A DNA stretch of 64,000 nucleotides from Candidatus Micrarchaeum acidiphilum ARMAN-2 (GCA_009387755.1 GG697239.1:1-64000), one strand, 5' to 3'; positions 51,698 through 61,823 are shown, numbered from the stretch's first letter. Made by a program: numbers and translations. The notes: generated by a model not told the origin, from the sequence alone.

Positions 51698-52810
51698 TCA
51701 TGGAAGGAAGTCCCTGTTCTTTATCTTCTCCCTTATGTAATCGTCGACGAACGTGAGCCTCGGGCCCTGCAGCGTGTCCTGCTCTAGCTTCTTCTTTGTC
51801 TCGAGCACCTTCTTCAGCTCTGCGACCCACTCTTTGTGCCTGTTTATCCACGGGTAGTTGAGCATCTCCTGCGCCCTCTTTATGTCGACCTCGGTGGCCC
51901 TCATGGTAAGGTTCTTCAGGAAGTCGTAGTGCTCTATGTCGGCCATAGTTACGCCTATGAACCGCGCCTCCGGAGTGGCGATGTCCCTGCCTATGTAGGC
52001 CAGGTTCATGCTCCCGGTCTTTATGGTCCAGTATATGTACCAGCCCCATGCGTCGCCATCGTTGAAAACGTACACTGGCAGTCCCTGGTCTGCAAGCTTC
52101 CTTATCAGCCTGCGGGTGCCCCTGGCCGCCTGACCCTGCGGCGATATCAGTATTGCGTTCTCCTTTTTCCAGAATCCGTCCTCGTTGAGCCTCTGCCACA
52201 ATGCGTCCTTCTCGACTACTATGACATACTTTGCCTTGACGTCCACGAACTCTATGTCGTTGTCCACGTCGCTAGGTATGGCCCATCCGCTCCTGCCTGT
52301 CTTGCCGGTGTCTATTTCAATCCTGTCGTCGCCGAACCTGTCGATCACCTTCATGTTGCCCGCAAGCACGCCCTTCCTGTTCGCATTGAGGTGCATGTAC
52401 TCCCTCTTGATGCCCAGCGCGACCTCGAGGTCCTCTATCAGCGGGTTTGACTCGCTCTGCTCGTTGAATATGTTTTCGTCTATGTCCTCCCCAAGCGAAT
52501 ACTTAAGCTGGTAGAACAGTCCCCTTATTGTCGTGTGCAGGTTCTGCTTGACGAAGTCATGGCACTTTGCGGCTATTGCAACTGTCTGCATGAACCGCTT
52601 CGCCTGCGCCACATTTATGAAGCTGTGCTCCTCCTTCGAGTTGCCAAGCCTGAGGAATCCATCCTTGTCGTCGTATTTTATGTTTGACCTAGTCCTGGTT
52701 GTCACGGTAAATTTTGGATTCCTCTTCATTTTTATGTCGTAGAGTATTCCCTCTCCGAACTCCTCTAGCTTGTCCGTGGTGCCCTCCGCCTTGCCCTTTC
52801 CTCCGGACAT
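51698..52810 (-). CDS. top6A: DNA topoisomerase VI subunit A
   Basis: A 370-residue Spo11/Top6A protein that makes the double-strand cuts in the type IIB topoisomerase. The catalytic Tyr is in IRGLFYQLK (Y100). The Toprim acidic residues are in VVEKDALWQ and NDGDAWGWYIY. That second motif has Ala where most members have Pro (DGDPWG), which leaves the metal ligands intact. The N-terminal 25 residues are a charged extension. ATG 52810 begins two bases after the lon stop; a TTG 52816 start would overlap it. No subunit B gene is present in the window, so the partner lies elsewhere. Confidence 0.95.
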   Translation of the reverse strand: MSGGKGKAEGTTDKLEEFGEGILYDIKMKRNPKFTVTTRTRSNIKYDDKDGFLRLGNSKEEHSFINVAQAKRFMQTVAIAAKCHDFVKQNLHTTIRGLFYQLKYSLGEDIDENIFNEQSESNPLIEDLEVALGIKREYMHLNANRKGVLAGNMKVIDRFGDDRIEIDTGKTGRSGWAIPSDVDNDIEFVDVKAKYVIVVEKDALWQRLNEDGFWKKENAILISPQGQAARGTRRLIRKLADQGLPVYVFNDGDAWGWYIYWTIKTGSMNLAYIGRDIATPEARFIGVTMADIEHYDFLKNLTMRATEVDIKRAQEMLNYPWINRHKEWVAELKKVLETKKKLEQDTLQGPRLTFVDDYIREKIKNRDFLP

Positions 52811-52812
52811 GT

Positions 52813-54747
52813 TCAATCTGCCTCGCTCCTCCTGAGCTCCCTTATTATCTCCTCCCTCCTCTTGCTCTTCTTCATCGAGTACTTTATCACGTCAGCCAGC
52901 GTCCTTACAGGTATTATCTTTATCCTCTTCCTCATGCTCTTGGAAAGGTACACGTCGTCTGCGTTGCTCTGCGGTATTATTACCCGCCTCATTCCGGCTG
53001 CTATTGCCGCCTCGACCTTGCTGGTCACGCCCCCGACTGGCAGTACTGTGCCCCTGACCGAGAGCGAACCGGTCATCGCTATGGACTGGTCTATCGGAAG
53101 GTTTTCCATGGCAGACAGCACGCTTATGGCTACTGATATGCTGGCGCTGTCGCCCTCTATGCCTTCGTAGGTCTGCAGGAACTGCACGTGTATGTCGTAG
53201 CTAGCTACGTCCCTGCCAATGTGCTTCTTTATTATCGCGCTAACGTTCTTTACCGCTTCGTTGGCAATCTTGCCAAGCTTTCCGGTTGGTATAAACTTGC
53301 CCTCAGACCTTGAGCTCGCGGGCGTTACCTCTGCAACTATGGGTATTATTATTCCAGATGAAAGCACTGAGCTTCCGACCACAGCCAGGCCGTTGACCTT
53401 GCCGGTTGCGAATCCCTTCACGTTGAAGACTTTGTAGTCCTTCCTCAGGTCTATCTCCTGGTTTATAACCTGGGCCTCTATCGGGTTTGCTACGCTCTTT
53501 GCTGCGAGCACGTCTTCAGCAGTGACGAACTTCTTTTTATTCTCTATTGCGGAGTCGCCCGCAGCCCTTATGAGCCCGCCAAGGTCTCTCAATATGAGGG
53601 TAAGCCTGTTCTTCCTTCCGGCTCTTCTCCTCGCTTCTTCTATTATGGCTTCGACCGCACTCCTGTCGAATTCGGGTATCTTGCCGTCCTTCTTTATCTC
53701 CTGCGCGATGAACTGCACAAGCATGTTCCTGTTCTGCGCAGTGTCCGGCATCGTCGAATCCATGTATACCTCATAGCCGTATCCGCGTATCCTAGACCTG
53801 AGCGCGGGATGCATCTTCTGTATGTCCTGCAGGTTGCCTGCCGCAACCAGTATGAAGTCGCACGGCACGGGCTCTGTCTTGACCAGCGCCCCGGAGCTCA
53901 TCTCGCTCTGGCCGGTTATCGGGTATTTCTTTTCCTGCATTGCCGTAAGGAGCTCTTGCTGCGACCTTGGGTCGAGGCTGGAAACCTCGTCTATGAAAAG
54001 CACGCCCTTGTTTGCCTTGTGTATGGCGCCGCTCTCGACCCTCAGGTGGGCCGGAGTGCCGAGGCCACCGGTCTGCAGCGGATCGTGCCTGACGTCGCCA
54101 AAAAGCGCGCCTGCCTTCGACCCTGTTGCGTCTATGAACGGCGCATGGTTCTTTCCGGAGTTGTCAACTATGAGCTTGGGTTCGTTTGAATCCCCCATTC
54201 CAGGTATGCCTACTCTCCTCGTAAGGCTGGTCATGAAAAGCAGCATTGATCCGAATATCATTATTCCCAATATGAGCGCAGCAAGCACAACTATCTCATA
54301 GCCTTTTATTATTCCGCTCAGCGATATCCCGAAAAGGACTATTACAAGTATAAGGACTATTGGGGTGACGAGCGATGCCCCCTTTCCGAGCGACATCCTG
54401 CTGTTCAGCCTCTCTTTCTGTACTATTTGCCTGCCCTGCCCGTCGCCCATCCTTTCCGCCGACTGGGCGTCCGGATACGTCTTGACGTCCTTTACTATGG
54501 GCATGTTCTCGTCGTTTGTATTCCTGTATACGAGCACGTCCTCAAGGTCCCCTGCCGGCAGCAGCTCGGCCATGGCCTGCGCCAGCATTGTCTTTCCGGT
54601 TCCCGGCTCGCCTATGAGAAGCACGTTCCTGCGCTGTTTAGCTGCCCTCTTTATTATCTCGACCGCCTTTTTCTGGCCGATCACCTGGTCTACCAGCTTT
54701 CCGGGTATCTTGACGTCTGCGGTTGTCTTGAAGCGTAATTCTGCCAT
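52813..54747 (-). CDS. lonB: Membrane-anchored archaeal Lon protease (LonB)
   Basis: A 644-residue ATP-dependent protease at the inner face of the membrane. Walker A is GEPGTGKT (46-53). Two membrane helices (about 126-147 and 151-173) interrupt the AAA domain before Walker [11 protein letters not shown], the defining LonB arrangement. The protease domain has the catalytic Ser in [12 protein letters not shown] and Lys in [10 protein letters not shown]. It degrades damaged and regulatory proteins. The start, ATG 54747, is preceded by AAGTGAAACG. top6A follows with a two-base gap on the same transcript, a pairing with no evident functional link. Confidence 0.96.
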   Translation of the reverse strand: MAELRFKTTADVKIPGKLVDQVIGQKKAVEIIKRAAKQRRNVLLIGEPGTGKTMLAQAMAELLPAGDLEDVLVYRNTNDENMPIVKDVKTYPDAQSAERMGDGQGRQIVQKERLNSRMSLGKGASLVTPIVLILVIVLFGISLSGIIKGYEIVVLAALILGIMIFGSMLLFMTSLTRRVGIPGMGDSNEPKLIVDNSGKNHAPFIDATGSKAGALFGDVRHDPLQTGGLGTPAHLRVESGAIHKANKGVLFIDEVSSLDPRSQQELLTAMQEKKYPITGQSEMSSGALVKTEPVPCDFILVAAGNLQDIQKMHPALRSRIRGYGYEVYMDSTMPDTAQNRNMLVQFIAQEIKKDGKIPEFDRSAVEAIIEEARRRAGRKNRLTLILRDLGGLIRAAGDSAIENKKKFVTAEDVLAAKSVANPIEAQVINQEIDLRKDYKVFNVKGFATGKVNGLAVVGSSVLSSGIIIPIVAEVTPASSRSEGKFIPTGKLGKIANEAVKNVSAIIKKHIGRDVASYDIHVQFLQTYEGIEGDSASISVAISVLSAMENLPIDQSIAMTGSLSVRGTVLPVGGVTSKVEAAIAAGMRRVIIPQSNADDVYLSKSMRKRIKIIPVRTLADVIKYSMKKSKRREEIIRELRRSEAD

Positions 54748-54797
54748 CGTTTCACTTGTAACTGGCCAAACTATAGCAAATTCGGAATTTAAATAAT

Positions 54798-55565
54798 TTA
54801 TGCCTTTTGGCTTAAAACATAATAAAATTTGTCATATTTGTAAGTGCCCTTGACCAGTCTTGCAGCCATGTTGGCATGGTATCTGATTCCTTTGGAAAAG
54901 AGGGTCCCGTCCCTAACGCTGTCGGAAAGGCGTGCCATTCCGTTTTTGAGTATGTTATTCTTGGGGCGCGGACCGCTGTATACAAACTCCTTCACAGGAA
55001 CAAGGCCGTTTTCCTTTATCATTTTTTCCCACATGGCGTAATTGCTGCCAGCGCTGTTTTCAACGAACAGTATTCTGCCTCCCTTGTTGAGATGCGCCCC
55101 TACATCGGCATAAAACTCCCTGTGCACCCTCCATCCCGGGTCTATCGCTATTAGGTCATTTTTGTATTCCTTTTCAGAGCCGTCGAAGTGCGGCGGGTTG
55201 CTGATTACAAGGTCCCAGACCTGGTTCGCAGGAACATTCTTGAGGCCGTCTGACACGAAGGCATCAACCTTCCCTTCAAGGCCGTTCTGCTCTATTGTGT
55301 ACCTGCAAAGCTCTATGGCTTCGGGGTTTATGTCTACAAGGCACAGCCTGTCGCAAAGCTCGTTCGCAAGGAGCGAGAATCCTATGAGCCCGGGACCCGA
55401 GCAGAATTCGCATATGGTGCCTACCCTGCCAAACATGCTTTTTACTATAGGCACAAAATCATGGCCGAAGCTTGTTGCTCCGCCGTTCAGCCTTGGTATA
55501 TAAAATGCCTTTATGCCGTTGTACTCTTCGAACTTGAGCCTTTTTTTGTCTATCAATCGGACCAC
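54798..55565 (-). CDS. Class I SAM-dependent methyltransferase, RsmC/HemK-like
   Basis: A 255-residue enzyme. SAM motif I is [12 protein letters not shown] (52-63), a Cys-Ser variant of the usual D-x-G-x-G loop. VDIN (77-80) is the acidic strand-2 end. SNPPHF (122-127) is the N-P-P-[YFHW] signature of enzymes that methylate nitrogen in guanine, adenine or glutamine. That class includes RsmC-type rRNA and HemK-type release-factor methyltransferases; the target here is undetermined. It lies 50 bases upstream of nothing else on its strand and is followed by lonB in the same direction with its own ribosome site, so an operon is possible. It is divergent from the glycosyltransferase gene at 55624. 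Confidence 0.82.
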   Translation of the reverse strand: MVRLIDKKRLKFEEYNGIKAFYIPRLNGGATSFGHDFVPIVKSMFGRVGTICEFCSGPGLIGFSLLANELCDRLCLVDINPEAIELCRYTIEQNGLEGKVDAFVSDGLKNVPANQVWDLVISNPPHFDGSEKEYKNDLIAIDPGWRVHREFYADVGAHLNKGGRILFVENSAGSNYAMWEKMIKENGLVPVKEFVYSGPRPKNNILKNGMARLSDSVRDGTLFSKGIRYHANMAARLVKGTYKYDKFYYVLSQKA

Positions 55566-55623
55566 AGAATATTTGTCAATGTTAAATTTATATCCTTTTA
55601 TCTCAAATTACCACTAGCTTTAG

Positions 55624-56367
55624 ATGCCCTACGAATGCATTTTTGTCATACCTGCAAGGAACGAGGAGAAAAGTATAGTGGAGACGGTGAACAGGGTATC
55701 TGCCGCAATGGAGCAGGCTTTTGACTCATTCAAAGTTGTGGTTGTGGATGCCTCCTCAACTGACAGCACCCCGCAGATACTCGAAAGGCTTGCAAGGGAA
55801 AACAGCAGGTTGGACGTAATTTCAGGTACACGTCCGCACCAGAAGGGATTTGACATACACAACGCATTCATGAAATACGATTCTTCAATATATGGCTTTT
55901 TGGACTCCGACACGCCAGAGATGTCGCAATACATATTGCCAGCCGCAAATCTCATAAAGGGAGGATACGACATTGTTATAGGCTCCAGATACAAGGGCGG
56001 GGCGAAGCTCGACAGGCCCAAGTCAAGGGTCGTGGTGTCCGGGCTCTACAACAAGACGATCAATGCAATATTTGGCGACGGTATACTGGACCACCAATGC
56101 GGTTTCAAGCTTTTCAGCAAAAATGCATGGGCCGCAATATCGCCGCTTGCCCGCGAGAAGAAATGGCCCTGGGACACTGAAGTGCTGCTTATAGCAAGGG
56201 GGATGGGCATGAAAATTTACGAGATGCCGATATCGTGGAGGGATTCGAGAGGCCGCACGCCAATAGAGAATATCTCAAGGGTCTTATCTGACGCATCGAT
56301 ATTTATACCGGCTACGCTGAGATTTATATACCGGTTTAAGATACTGCACCGCTTGTCCAAGGCGTAG
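55624..56367 (+). CDS. Family 2 glycosyltransferase (dolichol-phosphate hexose synthase-like)
   Basis: A 247-residue cytoplasmic GT-A transferase. Nucleotide-binding VIPARNEEKSI (8-18), VVDASSTDSTP (40-50) and the metal-binding FLDSDTP (about 93-99) are as in DPM1/GtrB-type enzymes, which move a sugar from a nucleotide to a polyprenyl phosphate. There is no C-terminal membrane pair. It is likely to feed lipid-linked sugar to the GT-C enzyme encoded head-on at 56372. TTTATATCC (55590-55598) lies about 26 bases upstream of ATG 55624, so the mRNA is leaderless. Confidence 0.88.
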   Translation: MPYECIFVIPARNEEKSIVETVNRVSAAMEQAFDSFKVVVVDASSTDSTPQILERLARENSRLDVISGTRPHQKGFDIHNAFMKYDSSIYGFLDSDTPEMSQYILPAANLIKGGYDIVIGSRYKGGAKLDRPKSRVVVSGLYNKTINAIFGDGILDHQCGFKLFSKNAWAAISPLAREKKWPWDTEVLLIARGMGMKIYEMPISWRDSRGRTPIENISRVLSDASIFIPATLRFIYRFKILHRLSKA

Positions 56368-56371
56368 CGAG

Positions 56372-58153
56372 CTACTGCTTTATCACCATGAGCCTTTCGT
56401 ACGGCGCATAGGGATCCTTTGCAGTAAATACCACTCTATAGCCGCTTGTCATGTTGTCCAATACGCAGCTTTCAAAAGAGGTTGTATACGTAGGCGAAAG
56501 CGAAAGGCCCAATGATCCTCCCACAACAAGATAAGCATTTCTCCCGGATTCAATTGAAGCTATGTTCGCCGAGCTGCAATTGTATAGCGCTGTGATGTTG
56601 TACCTGTAGTCTGTAAGAAGGTTCGCCTCGTTTGCAAAGTACGTGCTTGTATAATATGTTGCATTTGGATGCATTGCTGCAAATCTGTCGAACATGTTTA
56701 GGGAATATACTGAGCTGCGGTAAAAGGAAGAATCGTAAGACTGCTGGTACAGGGACACAATGACTATTGCCACCAGGGCAGCAGCGCCGGCAATTTTGGC
56801 GTACTTCTTCCCGGATTCAAGAATTCGCTCTATTCCAAGCGCGGATATGACTGTCACGGGCAGCACAAGCAGCGTCGCATACATGAGCCTGTCGCTTATC
56901 ATCAGGAGCCTGAAGCTGCCGCCCAGGCTGATCCATCCGTCAGGAAAGAAAAAAAGCACCAGCAGATCGAACAGCAGCATTGCAACGAAAAAGCTTCTAT
57001 ACCTAAACTTTTTTGCGAATGCCAGCACAGCAATAAAGACAGGGAGCAGGTAGCCCAAGATGGAAAAGCTTATCAGGTTGAAGTAGGCGTATTCCACCTT
57101 CTGCCCGGAAAAAACGTTGAAGAGCATGCCAATGTAGGTGATTGGAGAGCCGCTGTCAAACTCGAGCAGCACGTTGCCAAAAAGCCTTATGTACGTCGGA
57201 TATATCCCTGACGTCGTGGCAATGTTTATTACAGATGCGCGCTCGACATCCGGATAAAGGAAAAAGTTGCCAGAAGTTGCAAGGTAATAGATTCCCGTAA
57301 TAGAGAATGCAAGCAGAAATCCGAGTATTATCAAGGAAAGGCCCATGCCATCTTTTGCGAAACTGAACTTCCGGGCGATGAGCCTGTAAGCGTAAAGCAG
57401 CACCAAAAAGATCATCATGCTTGATACTATGGGATTGGTAATGTAGCCCAGCCCTATAAAAAACCCTGTAAGGAGTAGGTACAACCTATTATGCTTTCCT
57501 CTAAAAACTGTGGCAGAGTGCACATGCCTGCGCACAGTACCTGCAAGCCCAATATCACTTCTAAGCCAGAAGTACACGCCTGCGGTAAGCATTGCCATGG
57601 CAGGCACAAATGGCTGTACCTGGTCCGAAAATATTATATTGAGCGGAAAAAATGCAAATATCGCTGCGCCTATCAAGGCGGCCCTTTCATTTGATATCTC
57701 CCTTATTATAAGATACAAAAACGCAGCTTCAACAGCAGACATTGCGATAACGTAAAATATGCTGCCTTCAACAGAAAATCCGGCAATCTCGTTCAGGAAG
57801 ATCTCAGGATATATGAGGCCTCCGTAAAACGAGAACATGACAGCAGGGTTGAATATTCCCATGCTGTAATCCGAAAAGTTGGCGTTCTGATACATGCTAA
57901 AGTTCGGGCACACACCATTTTGTGCACAGCTGGAAATTATGTTCAGGTAAAAAAGCTCGTCAAACGTGTTGCCGAAAACAGGCCCGGTGTAAAAATACAG
58001 CCTTACTGCGATTACCAGAACCATAATCAAAAGAACCTGTATCCGCCAGTCATGCACCGAATCCTTCAAGCCGCAGTTGCCTCTTCTCTCGCGACGCGCT
58101 CTTGCGGCAGGCCGTTTGGAATTTGACCTTGCGCTCATTTCTGTTTTCACCAT
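56372..58153 (-). CDS. GT-C membrane glycosyltransferase (PMT/GT39-like)
   Basis: A protein of 593 residues with about 12 membrane helices after a basic N-terminus. The first outer loop contains the GT-C acidic motif in GNTFDELFYL, where Asp and Glu bind the lipid-phosphate sugar. It resembles the ArnT/PMT (GT39) group that transfers sugar from polyprenyl phosphate to an outer substrate. The C-terminal third is a soluble outer domain. The start is uncertain (ATG 58165, 58153 or 58138); a transcript start at about 58158 predicted from the palindromic promoter favours 58153. It converges with the GT2 gene (four-base gap) and is divergent from the large adhesin gene. Confidence 0.82.
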   Translation of the reverse strand: MVKTEMSARSNSKRPAARARRERRGNCGLKDSVHDWRIQVLLIMVLVIAVRLYFYTGPVFGNTFDELFYLNIISSCAQNGVCPNFSMYQNANFSDYSMGIFNPAVMFSFYGGLIYPEIFLNEIAGFSVEGSIFYVIAMSAVEAAFLYLIIREISNERAALIGAAIFAFFPLNIIFSDQVQPFVPAMAMLTAGVYFWLRSDIGLAGTVRRHVHSATVFRGKHNRLYLLLTGFFIGLGYITNPIVSSMMIFLVLLYAYRLIARKFSFAKDGMGLSLIILGFLLAFSITGIYYLATSGNFFLYPDVERASVINIATTSGIYPTYIRLFGNVLLEFDSGSPITYIGMLFNVFSGQKVEYAYFNLISFSILGYLLPVFIAVLAFAKKFRYRSFFVAMLLFDLLVLFFFPDGWISLGGSFRLLMISDRLMYATLLVLPVTVISALGIERILESGKKYAKIAGAAALVAIVIVSLYQQSYDSSFYRSSVYSLNMFDRFAAMHPNATYYTSTYFANEANLLTDYRYNITALYNCSSANIASIESGRNAYLVVGGSLGLSLSPTYTTSFESCVLDNMTSGYRVVFTAKDPYAPYERLMVIKQ

Positions 58154-58170
58154 TACCTTTAGCATATAAT

Positions 58171-58188
58171 TAAATAACTAGTTATTTA
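58171..58188. promoter_or_regulatory. Palindromic divergent TATA element
   Basis: TAAATAACTAGTTATTTA is perfectly symmetrical and holds one TATA-like TAAATAAC on each strand. The plus-strand copy is about 30 bases before TTG 58209 and the minus-strand copy about 28 bases before ATG 58153. The adhesin and GT-C glycosyltransferase genes therefore appear to share overlapping, opposed promoters. Confidence 0.55.
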
Positions 58189-58208
58189 TTACTAAGATTG
58201 AAATTGAA

Positions 58209-61200
58209 TTGAATATACTGGCTGATACATCGGGCAGCGTCAAACGTGTTAATGCGCAATCCGCAATGGAATACATGACCACATACGGATGGGCCATATT
58301 GCTTATTGCGATAATGATTACACTGCTCTATTTCTACATAACCGTTCCGTATACAATAGCCCCGAACTCATGCATATTTTCAATCGGCGCAAACTGCAAC
58401 GACATGGTGTTCGGTACAAGCCCGTCGCACGCAACCGAGATAGGTCTGTTCCTTTCAAACAGCCAGCCATATCCAATACTGAATCCGTCCTTGACGGCAA
58501 GCATCAACGGCAAGAACTACACTTTTACAAACGACTGCAAGCCAAGCTATGTGCTTCCGGGTGGAGAGATGATATGTATACTGCCGCTGCCAATATCATC
58601 GTCCCTGAACCAGTTCTTTACCGGGAGCTTCTATCTCACTGCAAATTATTGCGGCCTTGCTGCAATTTCGTCATCCAAATCATCATGCGCTTCTGCTCCG
58701 GTCCAAACATATGCCGGCAGATTTACGGCTCATGCCGAACCGCTTGTAAAGCCAAACTACTACGTTACTTTATCGGTTGAGAATACTACAAATCCTGCAG
58801 ACAATGCACGGGATGCACTTACAGCCAAAGCGTACATGCTCGGATACCCTCTTTCCGGAGCGGATATCAATTTCTATGCAAACTTTACTGATGGCACTCC
58901 GGCTACTCCACCATATACTATAAATCCAAATGCGACTACAACAGGCACCTCTGGCATAGCCCAGAGTTATATATGGGGCACAAAGCAGGGCCTGGTAAAC
59001 GTCACTGCGAATTATCTTGGCACTACGGCAACGCAGCAGATAAATTTCGTGGCGGTAACTCCAACCGAATTTGACGTCTGCAATTCGAACATGCTGCACA
59101 GTGGCAACACGATAATAGTAATAGACGGAAAGGCTTATACCTGCAGCCAGATAACAAATAAGCCGCCGCTCTTAGCGTGCAACTCAACAAACCCATTCAC
59201 ATTTTCAAAATACTTTTATTCTAGTCCTGGAATCAGGGCGGTGTTCAACTACGTTGACATAAACGGAGTCAAATACCCGTCTCCTTCAGGAACAATAACT
59301 GTCTACAACTGCACGAAGCCAATCGTAATAGCGAACTACACAAACCAATACGAGTTCAACGAATACGCAAACCCGACATACAACTATTCTGAAAACGGCG
59401 GCGAGGTAAACGCGTCGCCGCTCAACGGCGCAGTGCCGTACAACCTTACAGTTACGCCCGCAGGCACAACAATGTACTACCACTACCAGGCGTGGTTCAA
59501 CGCCAGCTCCCAGATAAAGATATCTGAGCAGGCGAATTCGTCGCCTGCGCCAGGATGGGTGTTCAACTCCTGGACATGCGGCATAGAAACCTACAACTCA
59601 AGCGCAACCTGTTATTCGGGCACAACCGGCACCGAAACCGTATCAATGTACGGCGCCATAAACGAAACTGCAAACTTCTGGGCGAACCTGCAGATGCTTG
59701 TATACCCGTCGCAGCCCAACCAGCTCAGCACAGGCGGCACCACAACGCCCTCCGGCATTACATCATACCCATACGGCACCGCGGTGCAGATAACCGCCAC
59801 CAACAATTCCGGCTTCGAATTCCATGAATGGCTTGGAACAAATCCAAACAGCTACACCGGCACCGCAAATCCCACAACAATAGACATGTACAACCCGATA
59901 ACCGAAAATGCAATATTCAACGTGTCGCTTCTCATGGTGGTTTATCCGTCAATGGCGGGCAACGTAATACCAAGTGCGGGCGCGCACTACTATCCATACG
60001 GCACAACGGTCGCGATAAATGTTTCCAGCACCAATGCATCTGTAAGCTATATGCGCGACGTACAGGGCATTGGCACCGCAAGCAGCAATCCGAATAGCAC
60101 GGGGCTGTTTGCGCCTCTGCAAGGAGTAGAAGGCGCGCTCTTACCAGGAATCATAAAATACACCTCGACTGCGCTGCTTGCAGACCCTGTATTTAACATA
60201 ATATGCAAAAATGACTGCAATGCAACTACGGCGGCGTGCCCTTCCGGACAGACGTGCATAAATTCCGGGCTGCATTGTTGCAATTCGGCATGTTCGACAA
60301 AGGCAGATATTTACTATTGCGAGTCTACAACAACCTCAACGACGTCTACGACTTCCGTTACCACCACCTCAGTTACGTCAACCTCTACAACAACAATACC
60401 TCCTGCTCCAAGCGACTACATATTCCACAACTGGACCTGCTCAGGAACAACCTGCTACCAAGGCCCGGACGGATTTGCATCTGTAACGCTTTATACTCCT
60501 GTGGTTGAGCAGGCAAACTTCAACGTTAGCGTAGTTGTAACTGCAAACCAGAGCGATTTCGGAACTGTAAGCCCGGCTACCGGCTACTACGGGCCGGGCT
60601 CTACCATTACGCTGAGCGCAACTGCAGACACCTCTCCGAGCCCGGGATACTCATTCCACAACTGGACATGCACCACAACTGCAGGAGGATCCTGTTATTC
60701 CGGCACGGGCAACCCTCAGACCATAACGGTGGGCGCGCATCCGTTCACCGAACAGGCAAACTTCTGGATAAACCTGCAGATGATAGCATCCCCGTCAGAT
60801 GGCGGCACCACATCGCCCGGAGTAGGAATACATACGTATCCGTACGGATCTGCAGTCGCAATAGGTGCTACGGCAAACCCCGGATGGGCGTTTAAAAACT
60901 GGACCTGCTCCGGCAATGCTTGCTACTCGGGCACCACGCAGTCAACAACCATCAATACTTATGGTGCAATAGAGCAGACGGCTCACTTCACCTCAACAAC
61001 TACATCTACGACAACGTCTACATCTACGACAACGTCTACATCCACATCTACAACGTCTTCTACAACCGCTCCAACTACCACAATAATCAATGTCTGCTCG
61101 CTTTACGAGGAATCGAGTGGAGCTAGCCCTGATCCGTTATCTGCATATTGTGGCGATCCCCAGCCCAACTTCTGCGCCGCCGCGGCCTTTGGAGGATACT

Positions 61201-61730
61201 TATACAACTACAATTTCACTACCACCTATGATTCAACTAACGGTGGCGTAGTAGGCGAGCAAACCTCTGCCCAGACATGCGAAGCAGCCTATGAAGCCTC
61301 CAGTCCTGCCGGAGTTGTTGGAATAATAGCCGCTACCACTCAATCTGATGGCGCACTTGATGGGGGCACATATACAAAATACGGCAACACAGGATTTAAC
61401 AGCGGATCAGGAAGCTTCTCCGCATCAATTTCATACACTGTTCCTAGCGGCGGAGCCGAAGTGCTGTATGCGGCGGCAACGGGCAACGGCTACCTGGATT
61501 CGTTCAGCCCTGGGTCCATCGGAATAAAGTCCGGCGAGTGCACATACGATTCGCTGGTAAATACAACCAGCTTCCCGGCAGGCAGCGGGCAAGACTCATA
61601 TGGCGCAGGGGGAGGAATACTCCTTGCAAACTGCACAATACTTTCTCCGGGCACTTACACTTTCACTACTCAGTATACTGGAGATAACGTCTACTGGGCC
61701 CAGGCCGCCTACGTGTATAAAATAAGCTAG
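58209..61730 (+). CDS. Large prepilin-like adhesin with InlB-type repeats and Thr-rich linkers
   Basis: A 1,173-residue secreted protein. The class III signal is VNAQSAMEYMTTYGWA (about 14-29) with Ala before the cleavage Gln, then a helix to about 48. A beta-rich region follows to about 390. About five InlB/divergent-B-type repeats (about 400-925) share YPYGTAVxIxA, PGWxFxxWTC, CYSGT and ITENAxF. The third copy is interrupted by a Cys-rich module and a Thr/Ser-rich linker; a second Thr-rich linker (about 928-957) leads to a C-terminal domain ending AAYVYKIS, like the protein at 9850. Start is TTG 58209. It has many N-x-S/T sites and is divergent from a GT-C glycosyltransferase. Confidence 0.8.
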   Translation: MNILADTSGSVKRVNAQSAMEYMTTYGWAILLIAIMITLLYFYITVPYTIAPNSCIFSIGANCNDMVFGTSPSHATEIGLFLSNSQPYPILNPSLTASINGKNYTFTNDCKPSYVLPGGEMICILPLPISSSLNQFFTGSFYLTANYCGLAAISSSKSSCASAPVQTYAGRFTAHAEPLVKPNYYVTLSVENTTNPADNARDALTAKAYMLGYPLSGADINFYANFTDGTPATPPYTINPNATTTGTSGIAQSYIWGTKQGLVNVTANYLGTTATQQINFVAVTPTEFDVCNSNMLHSGNTIIVIDGKAYTCSQITNKPPLLACNSTNPFTFSKYFYSSPGIRAVFNYVDINGVKYPSPSGTITVYNCTKPIVIANYTNQYEFNEYANPTYNYSENGGEVNASPLNGAVPYNLTVTPAGTTMYYHYQAWFNASSQIKISEQANSSPAPGWVFNSWTCGIETYNSSATCYSGTTGTETVSMYGAINETANFWANLQMLVYPSQPNQLSTGGTTTPSGITSYPYGTAVQITATNNSGFEFHEWLGTNPNSYTGTANPTTIDMYNPITENAIFNVSLLMVVYPSMAGNVIPSAGAHYYPYGTTVAINVSSTNASVSYMRDVQGIGTASSNPNSTGLFAPLQGVEGALLPGIIKYTSTALLADPVFNIICKNDCNATTAACPSGQTCINSGLHCCNSACSTKADIYYCESTTTSTTSTTSVTTTSVTSTSTTTIPPAPSDYIFHNWTCSGTTCYQGPDGFASVTLYTPVVEQANFNVSVVVTANQSDFGTVSPATGYYGPGSTITLSATADTSPSPGYSFHNWTCTTTAGGSCYSGTGNPQTITVGAHPFTEQANFWINLQMIASPSDGGTTSPGVGIHTYPYGSAVAIGATANPGWAFKNWTCSGNACYSGTTQSTTINTYGAIEQTAHFTSTTTSTTTSTSTTTSTSTSTTSSTTAPTTTIINVCSLYEESSGASPDPLSAYCGDPQPNFCAAAAFGGYLYNYNFTTTYDSTNGGVVGEQTSAQTCEAAYEASSPAGVVGIIAATTQSDGALDGGTYTKYGNTGFNSGSGSFSASISYTVPSGGAEVLYAAATGNGYLDSFSPGSIGIKSGECTYDSLVNTTSFPAGSGQDSYGAGGGILLANCTILSPGTYTFTTQYTGDNVYWAQAAYVYKIS
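59401..60993 (+). repeat. Five InlB/divergent-B-type protein repeats, third copy split
   Basis: Within the adhesin, about five units of 70-80 residues recur. They can be tracked by PGWxFxxWTC or GYSFHNWTC, CYSGT, and ENAxF/EQANF, and begin with YPYGT/YPYGS. Approximate DNA spans are 59401-59690, 59691-59930, 59931-60530 (with the insert at about 60035-60405), 60531-60770 and 60771-60990. The nucleotide copies are clearly diverged, so the array is not recent. Confidence 0.6.
61002..61055 (+). repeat. Tandem 18-bp repeat coding a Thr/Ser linker
   Basis: ACATCTACGACAACGTCT occurs twice in a row (61002-61019 and 61020-61037), with a changed third copy to about 61055. It codes a Thr/Ser stretch linking the adhesin repeats to the C-terminal domain. 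Length change by slippage is likely. A similar but less regular Thr-coding tract lies at about 60328-60402. Confidence 0.75.
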
Positions 61731-61823
61731 AACGGCTAACCTGCCTTGCCTTGTCATCCGTGAAGCGCGCAACGCAGTAAGCTTTTAATATGCTTAAGTC
61801 CAGAATATTAAGCGGGATTGCCA

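Noticed and set aside
51564..52199. A 211-codon minus-strand frame inside top6A
   Set aside because: It overlaps top6A in another frame and reads Gly/Arg/His-rich nonsense with no start signal.
61002..61055. Short tandem repeats that might suggest a CRISPR array
   Set aside because: The units are contiguous, 18 bases, without spacers, and code an in-frame Thr/Ser linker.
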